Part shown: positions 1 through 9,641 of the stretch, piece by piece
Position numbering within the stretch: position 1 is the first letter of the stretch
Layout of the letters: every line of letters starts with the position of its first letter
NCBI GenBank assembly: GCA_021604565.1
Contig: BQJF01000010.1
Location: 1 to 64,000, forward strand
Source: Minwuia thermotolerans
Lineage (GTDB): Bacteria; Pseudomonadota; Alphaproteobacteria; Minwuiales; Minwuiaceae
Direction: 5' to 3'
Length of the DNA stretch: 64,000 nucleotides
Notes under the pieces: generated by a model
Database searches by the model: none
Seen by the model: only the letters and a program-made list of their open reading frames with translations
Told to the model about the DNA's origin: nothing
Made by a program: the position numbers and the translations under genes

Positions 1-1
1 C

Positions 2-1090
2 AGCGTCGACCGGTTCGTTCTGGACGACTACGACTTCGAGAAGCGGCGCAAGACCGCCAACAGTGACGATGGCTTCAGCCGCGACAACTGGAAGACCTTC
101 GCCGAGCTTGGCTGGCTGGCCGTTGGCCTGCCGGAGGAGTACGGCGGCTTCGGTGGCCCCGTCGAGACCATGATCGTCATGGAAGCCATCGGGCGCGGTC
201 TGGTGACCGAACCCTACCTGCCGACCGTGATTCTGGGCGCGGGCCTGGTGGCGGAAGCCGGAACCGACGCGCAGAAGGAAACGATCCTGGGCGCGGTGGC
301 CGAGGGATCCTGCATGCTGGCCTTCGGCTATGCCGAGCCGACGTCGCGCTTCAACCTCGCCGACGTCTCGACGACAGCGGAGAAGAAGGGCGACGGATAC
401 GTCCTGAACGGCCACAAGTCGGTCGTCTACGGGGCCGCTGCCGCAGACAAGATCATCGTTTCCGCCCGCACCTCCGGTGGTGTGCGCGACAATGACGGCA
501 TCTCGCTGTTCATCGTCGACAACAATTGCAAGGGCCTGACCCGCCGCGACTATCCGACGGCGGATGGCCTGCGCGCCTCCGAGGTCGAGATGGAGAATGT
601 CGAGGTCGGTGCCGATGCCCTGCTGGGCACGGAAGGTGCCGCGCTGCCGGTGATCGAGAAGGTCGTCGATCAGGGCATCGCCGCACTCTGTGCCGAGGCT
701 GTCGGCTGCATGGAGATGCTGAAGGACGAGACCAACGAGTACCTGAAGACCCGCAAGCAGTTCGGTGTGCCCATCGGCAAGTTCCAGGTGCTGCAGCATC
801 GCATGGTCGACTGCTTCATCGAGCTGGAGCAGTCCCGTTCCATGACCTACATGGTGACGCTGAAACTGGACGAGGACGAGAAGGAGCGCCGCAAGGCCGC
901 GTCCTCCGCCAAGGCCCAGATCGGCAAGGGCGGCGTCTTCATCGGCGCCCAGTCGGTGCAGATGCATGGCGGCATGGGCATGACGGACGAACTGAAGATC
1001 AGCCACTACTACAAGCGGCTGATGCAGATCGACACCATGTTCGGCAACCGCGACTGGCACCTGAAGCAGTTTGCTGCCCTGACGCAGTAG
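2..1090 (+). CDS. Acyl-CoA dehydrogenase family protein (5' truncated by window)
   Basis: The reading frame is open from base 2 to a TAG at 1088-1090 (362 residues visible), so the gene starts before the window; a typical family member of about 380 residues would lack only a few dozen N-terminal residues here. Visible family marks are the FAD/substrate loop GYAEPTSRFNLADVSTTA in the first third, the RKQFGVPIGKFQVLQHRM helix signature, and near the C-terminus QMHGGMGMTDELKISHYYKR. The enzyme would oxidise an acyl-CoA thioester to the enoyl-CoA using FAD. The first internal ATG (170) is not the start because upstream codons continue the conserved N-terminal domain (GWLAVGLPEEYGGFGG). Substrate chain length cannot be read from the sequence. 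Confidence 0.9.
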   Translation, partial: SVDRFVLDDYDFEKRRKTANSDDGFSRDNWKTFAELGWLAVGLPEEYGGFGGPVETMIVMEAIGRGLVTEPYLPTVILGAGLVAEAGTDAQKETILGAVAEGSCMLAFGYAEPTSRFNLADVSTTAEKKGDGYVLNGHKSVVYGAAAADKIIVSARTSGGVRDNDGISLFIVDNNCKGLTRRDYPTADGLRASEVEMENVEVGADALLGTEGAALPVIEKVVDQGIAALCAEAVGCMEMLKDETNEYLKTRKQFGVPIGKFQVLQHRMVDCFIELEQSRSMTYMVTLKLDEDEKERRKAASSAKAQIGKGGVFIGAQSVQMHGGMGMTDELKISHYYKRLMQIDTMFGNRDWHLKQFAALTQ

Positions 1091-1117
1091 ACCCGGCTTC
1101 AGACGACGACACAGATC

Positions 1118-1152
1118 ATCCCGGCCAGGCCCAGCCTGCGCCGGGATTTTCT
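1118..1152 (+). terminator. Intrinsic terminator after acyl-CoA dehydrogenase
   Basis: Stem ATCCCGGC (1118-1125) pairs with GCCGGGAT (1140-1147) and is followed directly by a T-rich run (TTTTCTTTTTC). It sits 28 bases after the stop codon. Confidence 0.8.
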
Positions 1153-1302
1153 TTTTCGTGGCGAGCGAGGCCAAGGGGCGATTCAGGACTACTCCGTCGC
1201 TCTGGTCCGGTGATGCGAATGGGCGCACGATATCGGGAACTGACTGTCAGGGGTGTTGCCTCACCGGCGGGAGCGCTCACGCTCCCGCTTCACACGAAGA
1301 CC

Positions 1303-2355
1303 TCACCCACCCTTGCATTGAAGAAAGACGACCTTTTCTCTCAAGACATCACCAATATCGGCTGCAGTGAGTGACGGTCCGTCGCTGCCACCTTCCGCGA
1401 AGGGTATGTCGTGTGCCTGCAGGAAAGACTTTGCGACCACATCCTTGATCGCGAAGTTCACATTCTGCGGAATGTCGCCAGTCGCCTCCGCCACGCGAAT
1501 CGCATTCAGTTTCGACGTCACAACACCGATCACATTGCCCTTGTCGTCGACAAGCGGACCACCGCTGTTCCCTGGCTGAACGGGTGCAGAGATCTGGATA
1601 TAGCGGCTGTCATTTCCCAAGCCTGACAAGGCACTCAGCGTACCTGTCGTCAGATTACCGGCCTCAGAGAGCGCCCCTACCAACGGGAAACCGTAGACAA
1701 CAACCTGATCCCCTTGGCGATAGGTCGGAACGGCATTGAAAACAGCCACCGAGATGACCGGCGAAGAAGTGCGAACAACCGCGAGATCGTTGAGCTCGTC
1801 GGAAGCAACAACCCGTCCACGACCCGAAGATCCGTCAGCAAACCGCGCCGTCAGGCTTTCACAACCATCAACCACATGGTGGTTCGTGAGTATGTGGCCC
1901 CGCGTGCTAATTAGAAAACCGGTGCCGCCGGACACACTGGAGCCGGTTGACCTGTCAGACTCTGCCTCCCTGGCCGCAGTTTCCGGCGTATTGAGATAGA
2001 TTGCGCTCTCACTCTCAGAGAGACCATAGGTAAAGAGTATCGGTCCACCGTCGCTTGCGAAGCCATATCCGTATCCCGACGTGTTGCTGAGTGCATTGAA
2101 CTGGATATTGGCCGTTCTGCCGTCATTGCATTGCAGACGGCCAAATCCGGTCTTGGCTCCTGTGTAGCGGAACTCCCCCACACACTTGTTGCCGTCAGCA
2201 TCCGCCATATCAATGGTACCGGTTCGGTCCATGTATCCGGTCGCTGTTCCTCGGAATGTCTTTCCATCCCGACCAACCTTGCCAACCACATCTGCGCTGA
2301 TGCTACAGGCACCGACCAGCATGGCCACAAGGATACATGCACACGCGTTCCACAT
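1303..2355 (-). CDS. HtrA/trypsin-like serine protease, lipoprotein
   Basis: 350 residues from an ATG at 2355. This start is chosen because GGAG lies just upstream and a lipoprotein signal follows at once (hydrophobic ILVAMLVGAC, lipid-anchored Cys17). An upstream in-frame ATG at 2406 would bury the signal. The C-terminal two thirds is a chymotrypsin-fold protease with His160 (LTNHHVVDG), Asp190 (ELNDLAVV) and Ser264 (QPGNSGGPL). The first ~100 residues, with DGRTANIQF-like and GTATGYMDRTG segments, resemble no domain I can name. No PDZ domain is visible, so it is shorter than DegP. It is probably an envelope protease acting on misfolded or specific periplasmic substrates. A GC-rich hairpin (1267-1288) lies just beyond the stop. 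Confidence 0.85.
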   Translation of the reverse strand: MWNACACILVAMLVGACSISADVVGKVGRDGKTFRGTATGYMDRTGTIDMADADGNKCVGEFRYTGAKTGFGRLQCNDGRTANIQFNALSNTSGYGYGFASDGGPILFTYGLSESESAIYLNTPETAAREAESDRSTGSSVSGGTGFLISTRGHILTNHHVVDGCESLTARFADGSSGRGRVVASDELNDLAVVRTSSPVISVAVFNAVPTYRQGDQVVVYGFPLVGALSEAGNLTTGTLSALSGLGNDSRYIQISAPVQPGNSGGPLVDDKGNVIGVVTSKLNAIRVAEATGDIPQNVNFAIKDVVAKSFLQAHDIPFAEGGSDGPSLTAADIGDVLREKVVFLQCKGG

Positions 2356-2625
2356 AATCAGATCTCCAGCAACTCTTGGTCGCATAGCATCGGCAGAGAT
2401 CCACAAATGGTCAAGAATTGGACGACGTTTGCTGTGAACCCCAGGCCGTGGGTCCTGCTTCTCTGCATGCCCGGTCCGGTCGGCGGATACTTTCGATGGA
2501 TTTCGCGAAGCCTACACACTGCTGACAGATTTCTGTGGGCCAATCGCCGTTCATTCTGTGACATTGCACTGCTTTCTCTGATCGATCTGTCAACGCGGCG
2601 AAACTGGCCACTCCGAGGTATGAAG

Positions 2626-3888
2626 ATGAAACCACCATATTGGTTCCTGCTGTCACTGTTGCTTCCCCTGCTTGTCGTTCAGGTTCAGGCCGGATCGCTG
2701 CCCGATGGCGATGCGACCGCACTCGGCTTCGATCCGGTGGCGCTGTCTGCGCTCGACCGGTCGGTGCAGGCAAGGATCGACGAAAGTGCCTTTCCGGGTG
2801 CGGCCATCCTGATCGTGCGAGACGGACGGATCGCGCATCAGAGCCTGCTGGGCAGGCGCGTGCCGGACGGTGCGCCGGTGACAGGAGACACGTTGTTCCG
2901 CATCTACTCGATGACCAAGCCCATCGTGTCCGTGGCGGCGCTGGCGCTGGTGGAACAGGGCAAGCTCGATCTCGACCAGCCGCTGAGCGAGCTGATCCCC
3001 GCGTTTGCCGCAACCCGTGTCGCCACCGGGATGCTGAATGCGGACGGGGAGCCGGAAACGGAACCGGTGGAACGGCCCATCACCATCCTCGACCTGATGC
3101 GCCATACCTCCGGGCTGACCTACGGCTTCTTTGGCCAGGGCGTGGTGCGTGATGCCTACCGGAATGCGGCGGCGGGCAGTGCCGGGCTTTCAAATATCGA
3201 GACAGCCGCTCGCCTGGCCGAACTGCCGCTGGAGCATCAGCCCGGCACCATATGGGAATACAGCCGTGCCACCGATGTGCTGGGGGCGGTTGTCGAGGTC
3301 GCCTCGGGCATGCCGCTCGCTCAGGCGCTGTCGGAGATGATCTTTCAGCCGCTGGGAATGCGCGACACCGGTTTCGGCATTGCCGACGCTGCAGACTACC
3401 CCCGCATCGCCGAGCCGCACGAGAGTGACAGCCGCATCGGCGCCTATGGCATGTTCGACCCGCGCATCACGGGCAGGGCGCCCTCCGGCGGTGGTGGTCT
3501 GATGTCCACGACCGACGATTACGCGCGTTTCGCCCAGATGCTGCTGAACGGCGGTGAGCTGGATGGTGTCCGCATCCTGAAGCCGGAAACCGTCGCCATG
3601 ATGACCAGCGATCAGACGATTTCCCGCGGCATGAAGCCGGGCAAGTACTACCTGCCCGGTCGCGGCTACGGTTTCGGTCTGGGTGTCGCCGTCCGGATCT
3701 CGGATCAGGGCGCTGCACACCCCGGCTCCGTCGGTGACTACTTCTGGGGCGGGGCGGGCGGCACCTACTACTTCGCCGACCCGGTGCAGAACATGTTCGT
3801 GCTGTTCATGATCCAGGCGCCAAAGGCCGGCCGCACCATGCGTGGCCCCGTCCGGTCACAGGTCTATGACGCGATGACACGGCGCTGA
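2626..3888 (+). CDS. Serine hydrolase, beta-lactamase (class C/esterase) family
   Basis: 420 residues from the ATG at 2626, which has GAGG seven bases upstream; a closer ATG at 2620 is spaced only one base from that site. The N-terminus is a Sec signal peptide (YWFLLSLLLPLLVVQVQA). The active-site SxxK is SMTK (Ser95, Lys98) and a YSR triplet occurs in IWEYSRATD about residue 205. PSGGGGLMSTTDDYARF and a C-terminal HPGSVGDYFWGGAGGTYY segment also fit PF00144. The family includes class C beta-lactamases, esterases and D-aminopeptidases; the VPDGAPVTGDTLFRIYSMTK region is most like the carboxylesterase/EstB-type group. The product is likely periplasmic. Substrate is unknown. Confidence 0.85.
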   Translation: MKPPYWFLLSLLLPLLVVQVQAGSLPDGDATALGFDPVALSALDRSVQARIDESAFPGAAILIVRDGRIAHQSLLGRRVPDGAPVTGDTLFRIYSMTKPIVSVAALALVEQGKLDLDQPLSELIPAFAATRVATGMLNADGEPETEPVERPITILDLMRHTSGLTYGFFGQGVVRDAYRNAAAGSAGLSNIETAARLAELPLEHQPGTIWEYSRATDVLGAVVEVASGMPLAQALSEMIFQPLGMRDTGFGIADAADYPRIAEPHESDSRIGAYGMFDPRITGRAPSGGGGLMSTTDDYARFAQMLLNGGELDGVRILKPETVAMMTSDQTISRGMKPGKYYLPGRGYGFGLGVAVRISDQGAAHPGSVGDYFWGGAGGTYYFADPVQNMFVLFMIQAPKAGRTMRGPVRSQVYDAMTRR

Positions 3889-3896
3889 GGGCGCGA

Positions 3897-4259
3897 TCAG
3901 TCCTTCCGCACCATCCGGCCCAGCGGACGGCCACCGAAGATGTGGACGTGGAAATGGAACACGATCTGTCCGGCACTGGCACCATTGTTGGTGGTCAGAC
4001 GGAAGCCTTCGCCTGCGACGCCCGCAACCTCTGCGGTTTCACTGACGGAGCGCCAGAAGCCGGTGATCTCCTCCGCCGGGGCCTTCGCCATGAAGTCCTC
4101 GAAGTCGATGTAGGCACCCTTCGGGATCACCAGCACATGCACCGGTGTCTGCGGCTGGATATCCTCGAACGCCAGCGCGAACTCGGTCTCGTGCACCTTC
4201 TTGCAGGGCAGGTCGCCGCGCAGGATCTTCGCGAAGACGTTGTCGTTGTCGTAGCTCAT
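3897..4259 (-). CDS. HIT family (histidine triad) nucleotide-binding protein
   Basis: 120 residues, the usual length for an HINT-type purine nucleoside phosphoramidase. The histidine triad is HFHVHIFGG with His102, His104 and His106. The N-terminal FAKILRGDLPCKKVHETEFALAFEDI block is typical of the family. It is the last gene of the his cluster and its start overlaps the hisE stop by four bases (ATGA), so it is translationally coupled. The hisE-HIT arrangement is common in Alphaproteobacteria. It would hydrolyse AMP-lysine or AMP-NH2-type phosphoramidates; its link to histidine synthesis is positional only. Confidence 0.92.
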   Translation of the reverse strand: MSYDNDNVFAKILRGDLPCKKVHETEFALAFEDIQPQTPVHVLVIPKGAYIDFEDFMAKAPAEEITGFWRSVSETAEVAGVAGEGFRLTTNNGASAGQIVFHFHVHIFGGRPLGRMVRKD

Positions 4260-4594
4260 TGGTCTCGGTCCTCCTTGCGGGATGCCTTTTCGGAGATGCC
4301 GGAAATCCCCTCACGGCGCGCCAGTTCGGCCATGACCTCGGCGGGTTCGATGCCGAGGTGCGACCAGAGCACGGTCAGGTGAAACAGCAAGTCGGCGCTT
4401 TCGGAGACGACCTTGTCCCGTCCCTCGCTGACGGCGGCAAGCGCGGTCTCCACCGCCTCCTCGCCCACCTTCTGCGCGATCTTGGATGTGCCCTTTGCGT
4501 GCAGCCGCGCGACGTAGGATGTCTCCGGGTCGGCTGACTTGCGCTGCTCCGCCAGCGCGTGCAGGCGCTGCAGCATGTCCGGACTGTTGCTCAT
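4256..4594 (-). CDS. hisE: Phosphoribosyl-ATP pyrophosphatase
   Basis: 112 residues. It removes pyrophosphate from phosphoribosyl-ATP in the second step of histidine synthesis. The MazG-like helical fold is recognised by [29 protein letters not shown], where the EExxE metal-binding set is visible, and by [13 protein letters not shown]. It overlaps hisF by four bases and HIT by four bases, so the three are coupled. A separate HisI is not in the window. Confidence 0.95.
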   Translation of the reverse strand: MSNSPDMLQRLHALAEQRKSADPETSYVARLHAKGTSKIAQKVGEEAVETALAAVSEGRDKVVSESADLLFHLTVLWSHLGIEPAEVMAELARREGISGISEKASRKEDRDQ

Positions 4595-5370
4595 GCGGTG
4601 GCCTCCTCCGGCAACAGACGCACCGGCACACCGGCGGCGGCCATGTGTGCCTTGGTCTCAGGGATCGAAAAGGTGCCGAAATGAAAGATCGAGGCCGCGA
4701 GGACGGCTGACGCATGGCCGTCGCGCACCCCCTCCACCATGTGGTCCAGGGTGCCGACACCGCCGGAAGCAATGACCGGAATGCCGACCGCATCCGCGAC
4801 CGTGCGGGTCAGGGCAATGTCGAAACCGATCTTGGCGCCGTCACGGTCCATCGAGGTCAGCAGGATCTCCCCCGCACCCAGCCCCGCCATGCGCCGCGCC
4901 CATTCGACTGCATCCAGCCCCGTCGGTTCGCGCCCGCCATGGGTGAAGATCTCCCAGCGGTCCGGGCCGACCGACTTCGCATCGATGGCGACCGTGATGC
5001 ACTGGCTGCCGAACTTGGTCGCCGCCTCGCCCACGAACTCCGGACGGTGGACGGCGGCGGTATTGATGGAGACCTTGTCGGCACCGGCCAGCAGCAGCTG
5101 CCGCACATCGTCGTTGGTGCGCACGCCACCGCCGACCGTCAGCGGCATGAAGCAGCGTTCCGCCGTTCTGGCCACCACGTCGAACAGGATACCGCGCTTC
5201 TCGTGACTGGCGGTGATGTCCAGAAAGCAGAGTTCGTCGGCACCGGCGGCATCATAGACCGTCGCCTGCTCCACCGGATCACCGGCATCGCGCAGGTCGA
5301 CGAAGTTGATGCCCTTCACCACGCGCCCGTCCTTCACGTCGAGGCAGGGAATGATGCGTGCCTTCAACAT
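4591..5370 (-). CDS. hisF: Imidazole glycerol phosphate synthase, cyclase subunit
   Basis: 259 residues, the normal size of this (beta/alpha)8-barrel. The two catalytic aspartates are in [15 protein letters not shown] near the N-terminus and in [10 protein letters not shown] at mid-barrel. Phosphate-binding loops GGGVRTNDD and [11 protein letters not shown] are intact. It pairs with HisH to turn PRFAR plus ammonia into IGP and AICAR. It starts three bases after the hisA stop and overlaps hisE, consistent with a single his transcript. Confidence 0.97.
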   Translation of the reverse strand: MLKARIIPCLDVKDGRVVKGINFVDLRDAGDPVEQATVYDAAGADELCFLDITASHEKRGILFDVVARTAERCFMPLTVGGGVRTNDDVRQLLLAGADKVSINTAAVHRPEFVGEAATKFGSQCITVAIDAKSVGPDRWEIFTHGGREPTGLDAVEWARRMAGLGAGEILLTSMDRDGAKIGFDIALTRTVADAVGIPVIASGGVGTLDHMVEGVRDGHASAVLAASIFHFGTFSIPETKAHMAAAGVPVRLLPEEATA

Positions 5371-5373
5371 GGT

Positions 5374-6099
5374 TCAGGCCCCCGCCACGGACAGCGCTTC
5401 CGCCGGGTCGATCCGACCGTCATAGAGTGCGCGACCGATGATGACACCTTCGATACCGGCATCCGCAACCGCCTTCAGCCGGTGAATGTCGTCGATTCCG
5501 GCAACACCACCGGAGGCGATGACCGGCAGGCCGGAGACCCGCGCGAGTTCCGCTGTCGCCTCGACATTCACGCCCTGCAGCGCGCCGTCGCGGTCAATGT
5601 CGGTATAGACGATGGCGGTCACCCCGGCGTCGGCGAAGGCCAATGCCAGATCGGTCGCCTTCATCTCCGACTGCTCGGCCCAGCCCTCGACCGCGACCTG
5701 CCCGCCGCGCGCATCGATACCCACCACGATCCGCTCCGGGTAGGCCCGGCAGGCGGCACGGACCGTTTCCGGATCGCGCAGCGCCATGGTGCCGAGAATG
5801 ACGCGCGCCACCCCGTCAGCCAGCCAGGCATCGATCGCTGCCCGGTCCCTGATGCCACCACCAAGCTGCACCGGGCGATCCGTGGCGGCCAGCACGGCGC
5901 GCACGGCATCGGCATTGCTCGAACGGCCATCAAATGCCCCGTTCAGATCCACCAGATGCAGCCGAGTGAACCCGGCATCACGAAACCGTCGTGCCTGATC
6001 CGCCGGGTCCGGGTTGAACTCCGTCGCATCTTCCATCCGCCCCTGCAGCAGCCGCACGCAGCGCCCGTCCTTCAGGTCGATTGCGGGATATATGTTCAT
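5374..6099 (-). CDS. hisA: Phosphoribosylformimino-5-aminoimidazole carboxamide ribotide isomerase
   Basis: 241 residues. It is a paralogue of HisF with the (beta/alpha)8 fold. The catalytic Asp is in [14 protein letters not shown] and the second in [16 protein letters not shown]. The half-barrel phosphate motifs [11 protein letters not shown] and [10 protein letters not shown] are present. It isomerises ProFAR to PRFAR. The start overlaps the end of the acetyltransferase gene by four bases (ATGA). Confidence 0.96.
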   Translation of the reverse strand: MNIYPAIDLKDGRCVRLLQGRMEDATEFNPDPADQARRFRDAGFTRLHLVDLNGAFDGRSSNADAVRAVLAATDRPVQLGGGIRDRAAIDAWLADGVARVILGTMALRDPETVRAACRAYPERIVVGIDARGGQVAVEGWAEQSEMKATDLALAFADAGVTAIVYTDIDRDGALQGVNVEATAELARVSGLPVIASGGVAGIDDIHRLKAVADAGIEGVIIGRALYDGRIDPAEALSVAGA

Positions 6100-6656
6100 T
6101 TGGTCGCTCCCGCCTTGCGCCTGTGCGCCAGTTCCTTGGTGTAGAAAAATCCGGTCACATAATCCTCGCCGACCAGCGCATAGTTCTCCCGCACGGCCCA
6201 GCGGGTGAACCCGCCCTGCTCGTAGATCTGGATCGCCGCGGTCTGCGTCGAACGCACATCCAGATCGATCTGCTCGAAGCCATCCTTGCGCGCCACATCC
6301 TCTGCCATCTGCAACAGGCCGCGCGCCAGACCCAGCCCCCGGGCATGGGGTGCAATGAAGAAGGTCGTCAGCCGGGCAATGTGCCCCTGGGCATGATTGT
6401 GGCGCGATGGCCGCAGCAACTGGATCGAGCCGACGATATGACCATCCAGCCAGGCCACGAAGACTTCCCGTTCCGGCATCAGCACGACGCCCTTCCAGTA
6501 GGACTCCAGAACGGCGCGACGCGGTACGGTCAGCCAGCCAAAGCCATTGCCGTCAAGAATGGCCGCCTCCGTCGCGTCGCAGAGGTCCTGCAGGTCCACC
6601 TCCTCGATGGACTTCAATTGCTGGATATCCGTTGACGGTTTGCGATCCTCTGCCAT
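6096..6656 (-). CDS. GNAT family N-acetyltransferase inside the his operon
   Basis: 186 residues from the ATG at 6656, which shares one base with the hisH stop (TGATG); an ATG four codons upstream is also possible. The acetyl-CoA-binding motif is [21 protein letters not shown] and the C-terminal part has [13 protein letters not shown], both standard for GNAT enzymes. It sits between hisH and hisA, coupled on both sides, so it is co-expressed with histidine synthesis. The acceptor is unknown and the family does not settle it. Confidence 0.85.
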   Translation of the reverse strand: MAEDRKPSTDIQQLKSIEEVDLQDLCDATEAAILDGNGFGWLTVPRRAVLESYWKGVVLMPEREVFVAWLDGHIVGSIQLLRPSRHNHAQGHIARLTTFFIAPHARGLGLARGLLQMAEDVARKDGFEQIDLDVRSTQTAAIQIYEQGGFTRWAVRENYALVGEDYVTGFFYTKELAHRRKAGATK

Positions 6657-7297
6657 CACGGGGCCCATTCAAGGAAATTGCGGATCAGGCGCAGGCCCAC
6701 AGCCTGGCTCTTCTCCGGGTGGAACTGGGTACCGATCATGGTGTCCCGGCCAATCGCCGCCACCACCGAGCCACCATAATCCACGTCCGCCAGCCGATGT
6801 GCGGGCTCGACGTCCCGGAAGGCATAGGAATGCACGAAATAGGCGTGGGCGCCCTCACCCAGCCCCGCGAAGACCGGATGCGGCGTCCGCAGCACCAGTT
6901 CGTTCCAGCCCATGTGCGGGATCTTCAGCGCCGGATCGTCGGGCGTGATCCGGTCGACCGTTCCCTCGATCCAGCCAAACCCGTCATGATGGCCATGCTC
7001 CAGCCCTGCGTCCGCCATGAGCTGCATGCCGACACAGATACCGAAGAAGGGGCGTGAGCGGGTGATCGCCGCATCCTCAACAGCTTCCCGCAGGCCGGCA
7101 ATGGCATTCAGCCCGGCGCGACAGTCGGCAAAGGCCCCGACGCCCGGCAGCACCACCCGATCCGCCGCCGCAACCCGTTCAGGTACGCCGGAGACTTCGA
7201 TGCGGATGTCGGAGCCGAGCTCACGCGCCGCCCGCTCGAACGACTTCGCAGCCGAATGCAGGTTGCCGGAGCCGTAATCGACGATGACCGTCAGCAT
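6656..7297 (-). CDS. hisH: Imidazole glycerol phosphate synthase, glutamine amidotransferase subunit
   Basis: 213 residues from the ATG at 7297; longer in-frame extensions upstream overlap hisB and have no homology signal. It is a class I amidotransferase with nucleophile Cys in FFGICVGMQLMAD and His/Glu in GTQFHPEKSQAVG. The N-terminal VIVDYGSGNLHSAAKSFERA is typical of HisH. It supplies ammonia to HisF. Confidence 0.96.
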   Translation of the reverse strand: MLTVIVDYGSGNLHSAAKSFERAARELGSDIRIEVSGVPERVAAADRVVLPGVGAFADCRAGLNAIAGLREAVEDAAITRSRPFFGICVGMQLMADAGLEHGHHDGFGWIEGTVDRITPDDPALKIPHMGWNELVLRTPHPVFAGLGEGAHAYFVHSYAFRDVEPAHRLADVDYGGSVVAAIGRDTMIGTQFHPEKSQAVGLRLIRNFLEWAP

Positions 7298-7334
7298 GGC
7301 CGCCGCCGCATTGAACGCAGCCGCTTCACCATGC

Positions 7335-7934
7335 TCACAGGCTGCCGCCCAGCACGCCCTTGGTGGAGGGCACGGCATCCGACTTGCGCGGATCGATCTC
7401 CAGGCCATCGCGCAGCGCGCGCGCCAGCCCCTTGAAGCAACTCTCCGCGATGTGGTGGTTGTTTTCCCCGTACAGGTTCTCGACATGCAGCGTGATGCCA
7501 CCGGCCTGCGCGAAGGCCTGGAACCATTCCTTGAACAGTTCGGTATCGAAATCCCCCAGCTTCGGACGGGAGAATTCAACCCGCCAGATCAGATAGGGAC
7601 GGTTCGAGACATCCAGCGCCACGCGGGTCAGCGTCTCGTCCATCGGGATCAGTGCCGAGCCATAACGGGTAATGCCGGCGCGGTCGCCCAGCGCCTCCGC
7701 CAGGGCCGTGCCGATGGCAATGCCGGTATCCTCCACCGTGTGGTGGAAATCGATGTGGGTGTCGCCCTTCGCCCTGACCGTGAGGTCGATCAGGCTGTGC
7801 CGGGAAAGCTGTTCCAGCATGTGATCCAGAAAGCCGATCCCGGTATCGACGGTGTAGATGCCGGTGCCGTCGACGTTCAGTTCGACGGCAATCTCGGTTT
7901 CCTTGGTACGGCGGTCATAGCTGGCCTGGCGCAT
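7335..7934 (-). CDS. hisB: Imidazoleglycerol-phosphate dehydratase
   Basis: 199 residues, the monofunctional form without a HisN phosphatase domain. The two manganese-binding repeats are [10 protein letters not shown] and [18 protein letters not shown]. The N-terminal [21 protein letters not shown] is diagnostic. It is the promoter-proximal gene visible in this his cluster; the 38-base gap to hisH fits one operon. Confidence 0.97.
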   Translation of the reverse strand: MRQASYDRRTKETEIAVELNVDGTGIYTVDTGIGFLDHMLEQLSRHSLIDLTVRAKGDTHIDFHHTVEDTGIAIGTALAEALGDRAGITRYGSALIPMDETLTRVALDVSNRPYLIWRVEFSRPKLGDFDTELFKEWFQAFAQAGGITLHVENLYGENNHHIAESCFKGLARALRDGLEIDPRKSDAVPSTKGVLGGSL

Positions 7935-8013
7935 GGCGCGGTTCCTTGATCAGTCGCTGGCGGAGAAGCGCTCTATAGCAAGTGCGGCGACGCGGTCAAA
8001 GCGGCAGAGGGCC

Positions 8014-8247
8014 TCAGAAGCCCACGCCACCACTGGGTGTGCGCCGCATCAACACGCCCTCATCGGCGTTCCGGCTGCGGCATCGGTGGTATTCCGGGTC
8101 GGACGGTCCTGCATCCGACCAGCCGCAGGACACACCGCCGATCCGGGTTGGTCCCGTATCCACGATCTCACAGCCACAGAGCACGCCCACGGTCAGCAGG
8201 ACGGCGAGCGGACGCAACCAGACACGGATGGCGAGAATCTGTTCCAT
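8014..8247 (-). CDS. Small lipoprotein of unknown function
   Basis: 77 residues from the ATG at 8247. A short charged N-terminus precedes a hydrophobic stretch ending in lipobox VLCGC, giving lipid-attached Cys26. The mature part is about 50 residues with Cys in GGVSCGWSD and HRCRSR and no recognisable domain. It is transcribed divergently from pgi. No clear ribosome-binding site was seen. Confidence 0.55.
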   Translation of the reverse strand: MEQILAIRVWLRPLAVLLTVGVLCGCEIVDTGPTRIGGVSCGWSDAGPSDPEYHRCRSRNADEGVLMRRTPSGGVGF

Positions 8248-8354
8248 GGGCGATATGTAGTATGTTTGGCGTTGCAGGGGAATCGGTGGTTGCACATGGC
8301 ACCATCGATTTCCAGTTCTGTCCGCATCGGTTCAATCAGGCGGTGAGCATTTCC

Positions 8355-9641
8355 ATGATCCTTCCGTTCCAGCATTTCGTCCAGCCGTCCCTGCAGCCGA
8401 CCGTGGGCGAAAGCGGGCTCGATACGGGAATCTACGGGCATCTGCTGGCGGACGCGGCCCCGGCGGTGGCGCAGATCCGCGCCGACCTCGCCGCGGGGAA
8501 CCTCCCCTGCTTCGGACTGGCAAGCCGACGTGATGATCTGGAGGCTCTGGTGCCGTTCGCCGACAAGATTCGTGGCCGGTATCGCCATTGTGTCGTGCTG
8601 GGTACGGGGGGGTCCAGCCTTGGCGCGCAGACCCTGCTGGCACTGGCCGCCCCGGAGGACCGGGCGCGATTGATCCTGCCCGACAATCTGGACGGACGCG
8701 GCTTCGCGGAGTTGCTGGCCGGGCTGGATCCGGAGACGACCTTCTTCCTCTCGGTCTCCAAATCGGGCGGCACCACCGAAACGCTGGCGCAGACACTCGT
8801 CGTGCTGGACTGGCTGCGGACGCGGCTCAGTCCGGGTGCCATTCCCGGTCACCTGATGGCCATCGCGGAACCTGGCGACAATCCCCTGCGCGGTCTGTGC
8901 GAGGCCCACGGCGTCGATGTCCTGGACCATGATCCGAAGGTAGGCGGCCGGTTCTCCGTCCTGTCGCTGGTGGGCCTGCTGCCCGCAATGATCGCCGGGC
9001 TGGACGCGCACGCCGTCCGCAGCGGTGCCGCACAACTGTTCGAATCCCTGCTGACGGACGAGGCAGCACCTCCGGTGGCCGGTGCCGCTGTTGCCGTGGG
9101 GCTGGCCCAGCACCGGGGGCGCAGCCAGCAGGTCATCATGCCCTACGCCGGTTCGCTGGAGCGGCTGTCCATGTGGCACCGCCAGCTCTGGGCGGAAAGC
9201 CTCGGCAAGGACGGCACTGGCCTGACGCCTGTCGCAGCACTCGGGCCGGTCGATCAGCACAGCCAGTTGCAGCTCTGGCTGGATGGCCCGGCGGACAAGA
9301 GCTTCACGGTGCTGACGGTGGCCGAGCCCGATCCCGGTCCGACCATCGCGCCTGATCTGGTGACCGATCCAGCCCTCGCCTATCTGTCCGGCCAGAGCCT
9401 GGGGGCCATCGTCCAGACACAGGCACGCGCAACGATGGAGACACTGGTCGCCGCCGGGCATCCCGTGCGCATGATCCGCCTGCCCCGGCTGGACGAGAAG
9501 TCGCTGGGCGGCCTGCTGATGCATTTCATGCTGGAGACCGTGATTGCCGCGCACCTGCTGGGGGTGGATCCGTTCGGGCAGCCTGCGGTCGAGACCAGCA
9601 AGCGGCTGACGCGGGAATACCTCGCAGGGTCGGCCAGGTGA
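8355..9641 (+). CDS. pgi: Glucose-6-phosphate isomerase
   Basis: 428 residues from the ATG at 8355 (MILPFQHF); earlier in-frame codons run through the divergent lipoprotein gene and are not part of the fold. SIS-domain signatures are [13 protein letters not shown] and [14 protein letters not shown], followed by [20 protein letters not shown] and [12 protein letters not shown]. It is shorter than the ~550-residue E. coli enzyme, as in the alphaproteobacterial type. It interconverts glucose-6-phosphate and fructose-6-phosphate. The stop overlaps mutL (TGATG). Confidence 0.9.
   Translation: MILPFQHFVQPSLQPTVGESGLDTGIYGHLLADAAPAVAQIRADLAAGNLPCFGLASRRDDLEALVPFADKIRGRYRHCVVLGTGGSSLGAQTLLALAAPEDRARLILPDNLDGRGFAELLAGLDPETTFFLSVSKSGGTTETLAQTLVVLDWLRTRLSPGAIPGHLMAIAEPGDNPLRGLCEAHGVDVLDHDPKVGGRFSVLSLVGLLPAMIAGLDAHAVRSGAAQLFESLLTDEAAPPVAGAAVAVGLAQHRGRSQQVIMPYAGSLERLSMWHRQLWAESLGKDGTGLTPVAALGPVDQHSQLQLWLDGPADKSFTVLTVAEPDPGPTIAPDLVTDPALAYLSGQSLGAIVQTQARATMETLVAAGHPVRMIRLPRLDEKSLGGLLMHFMLETVIAAHLLGVDPFGQPAVETSKRLTREYLAGSAR

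Noticed and set aside
526-1374. Long plus-strand frame overlapping the acyl-CoA dehydrogenase gene
   Set aside because: Arg/Gly/Pro-rich shadow of the real gene in another frame; no domain and it runs through the terminator.
2131-2625. N-terminal extension of the beta-lactamase-fold hydrolase
   Set aside because: It is antisense to the protease gene, and the signal peptide with a ribosome-binding site begins at 2626.
4714-6144. 476-codon plus-strand frame over hisF and hisA
   Set aside because: Antisense shadow of two unmistakable his genes; composition and lack of domains rule it out.
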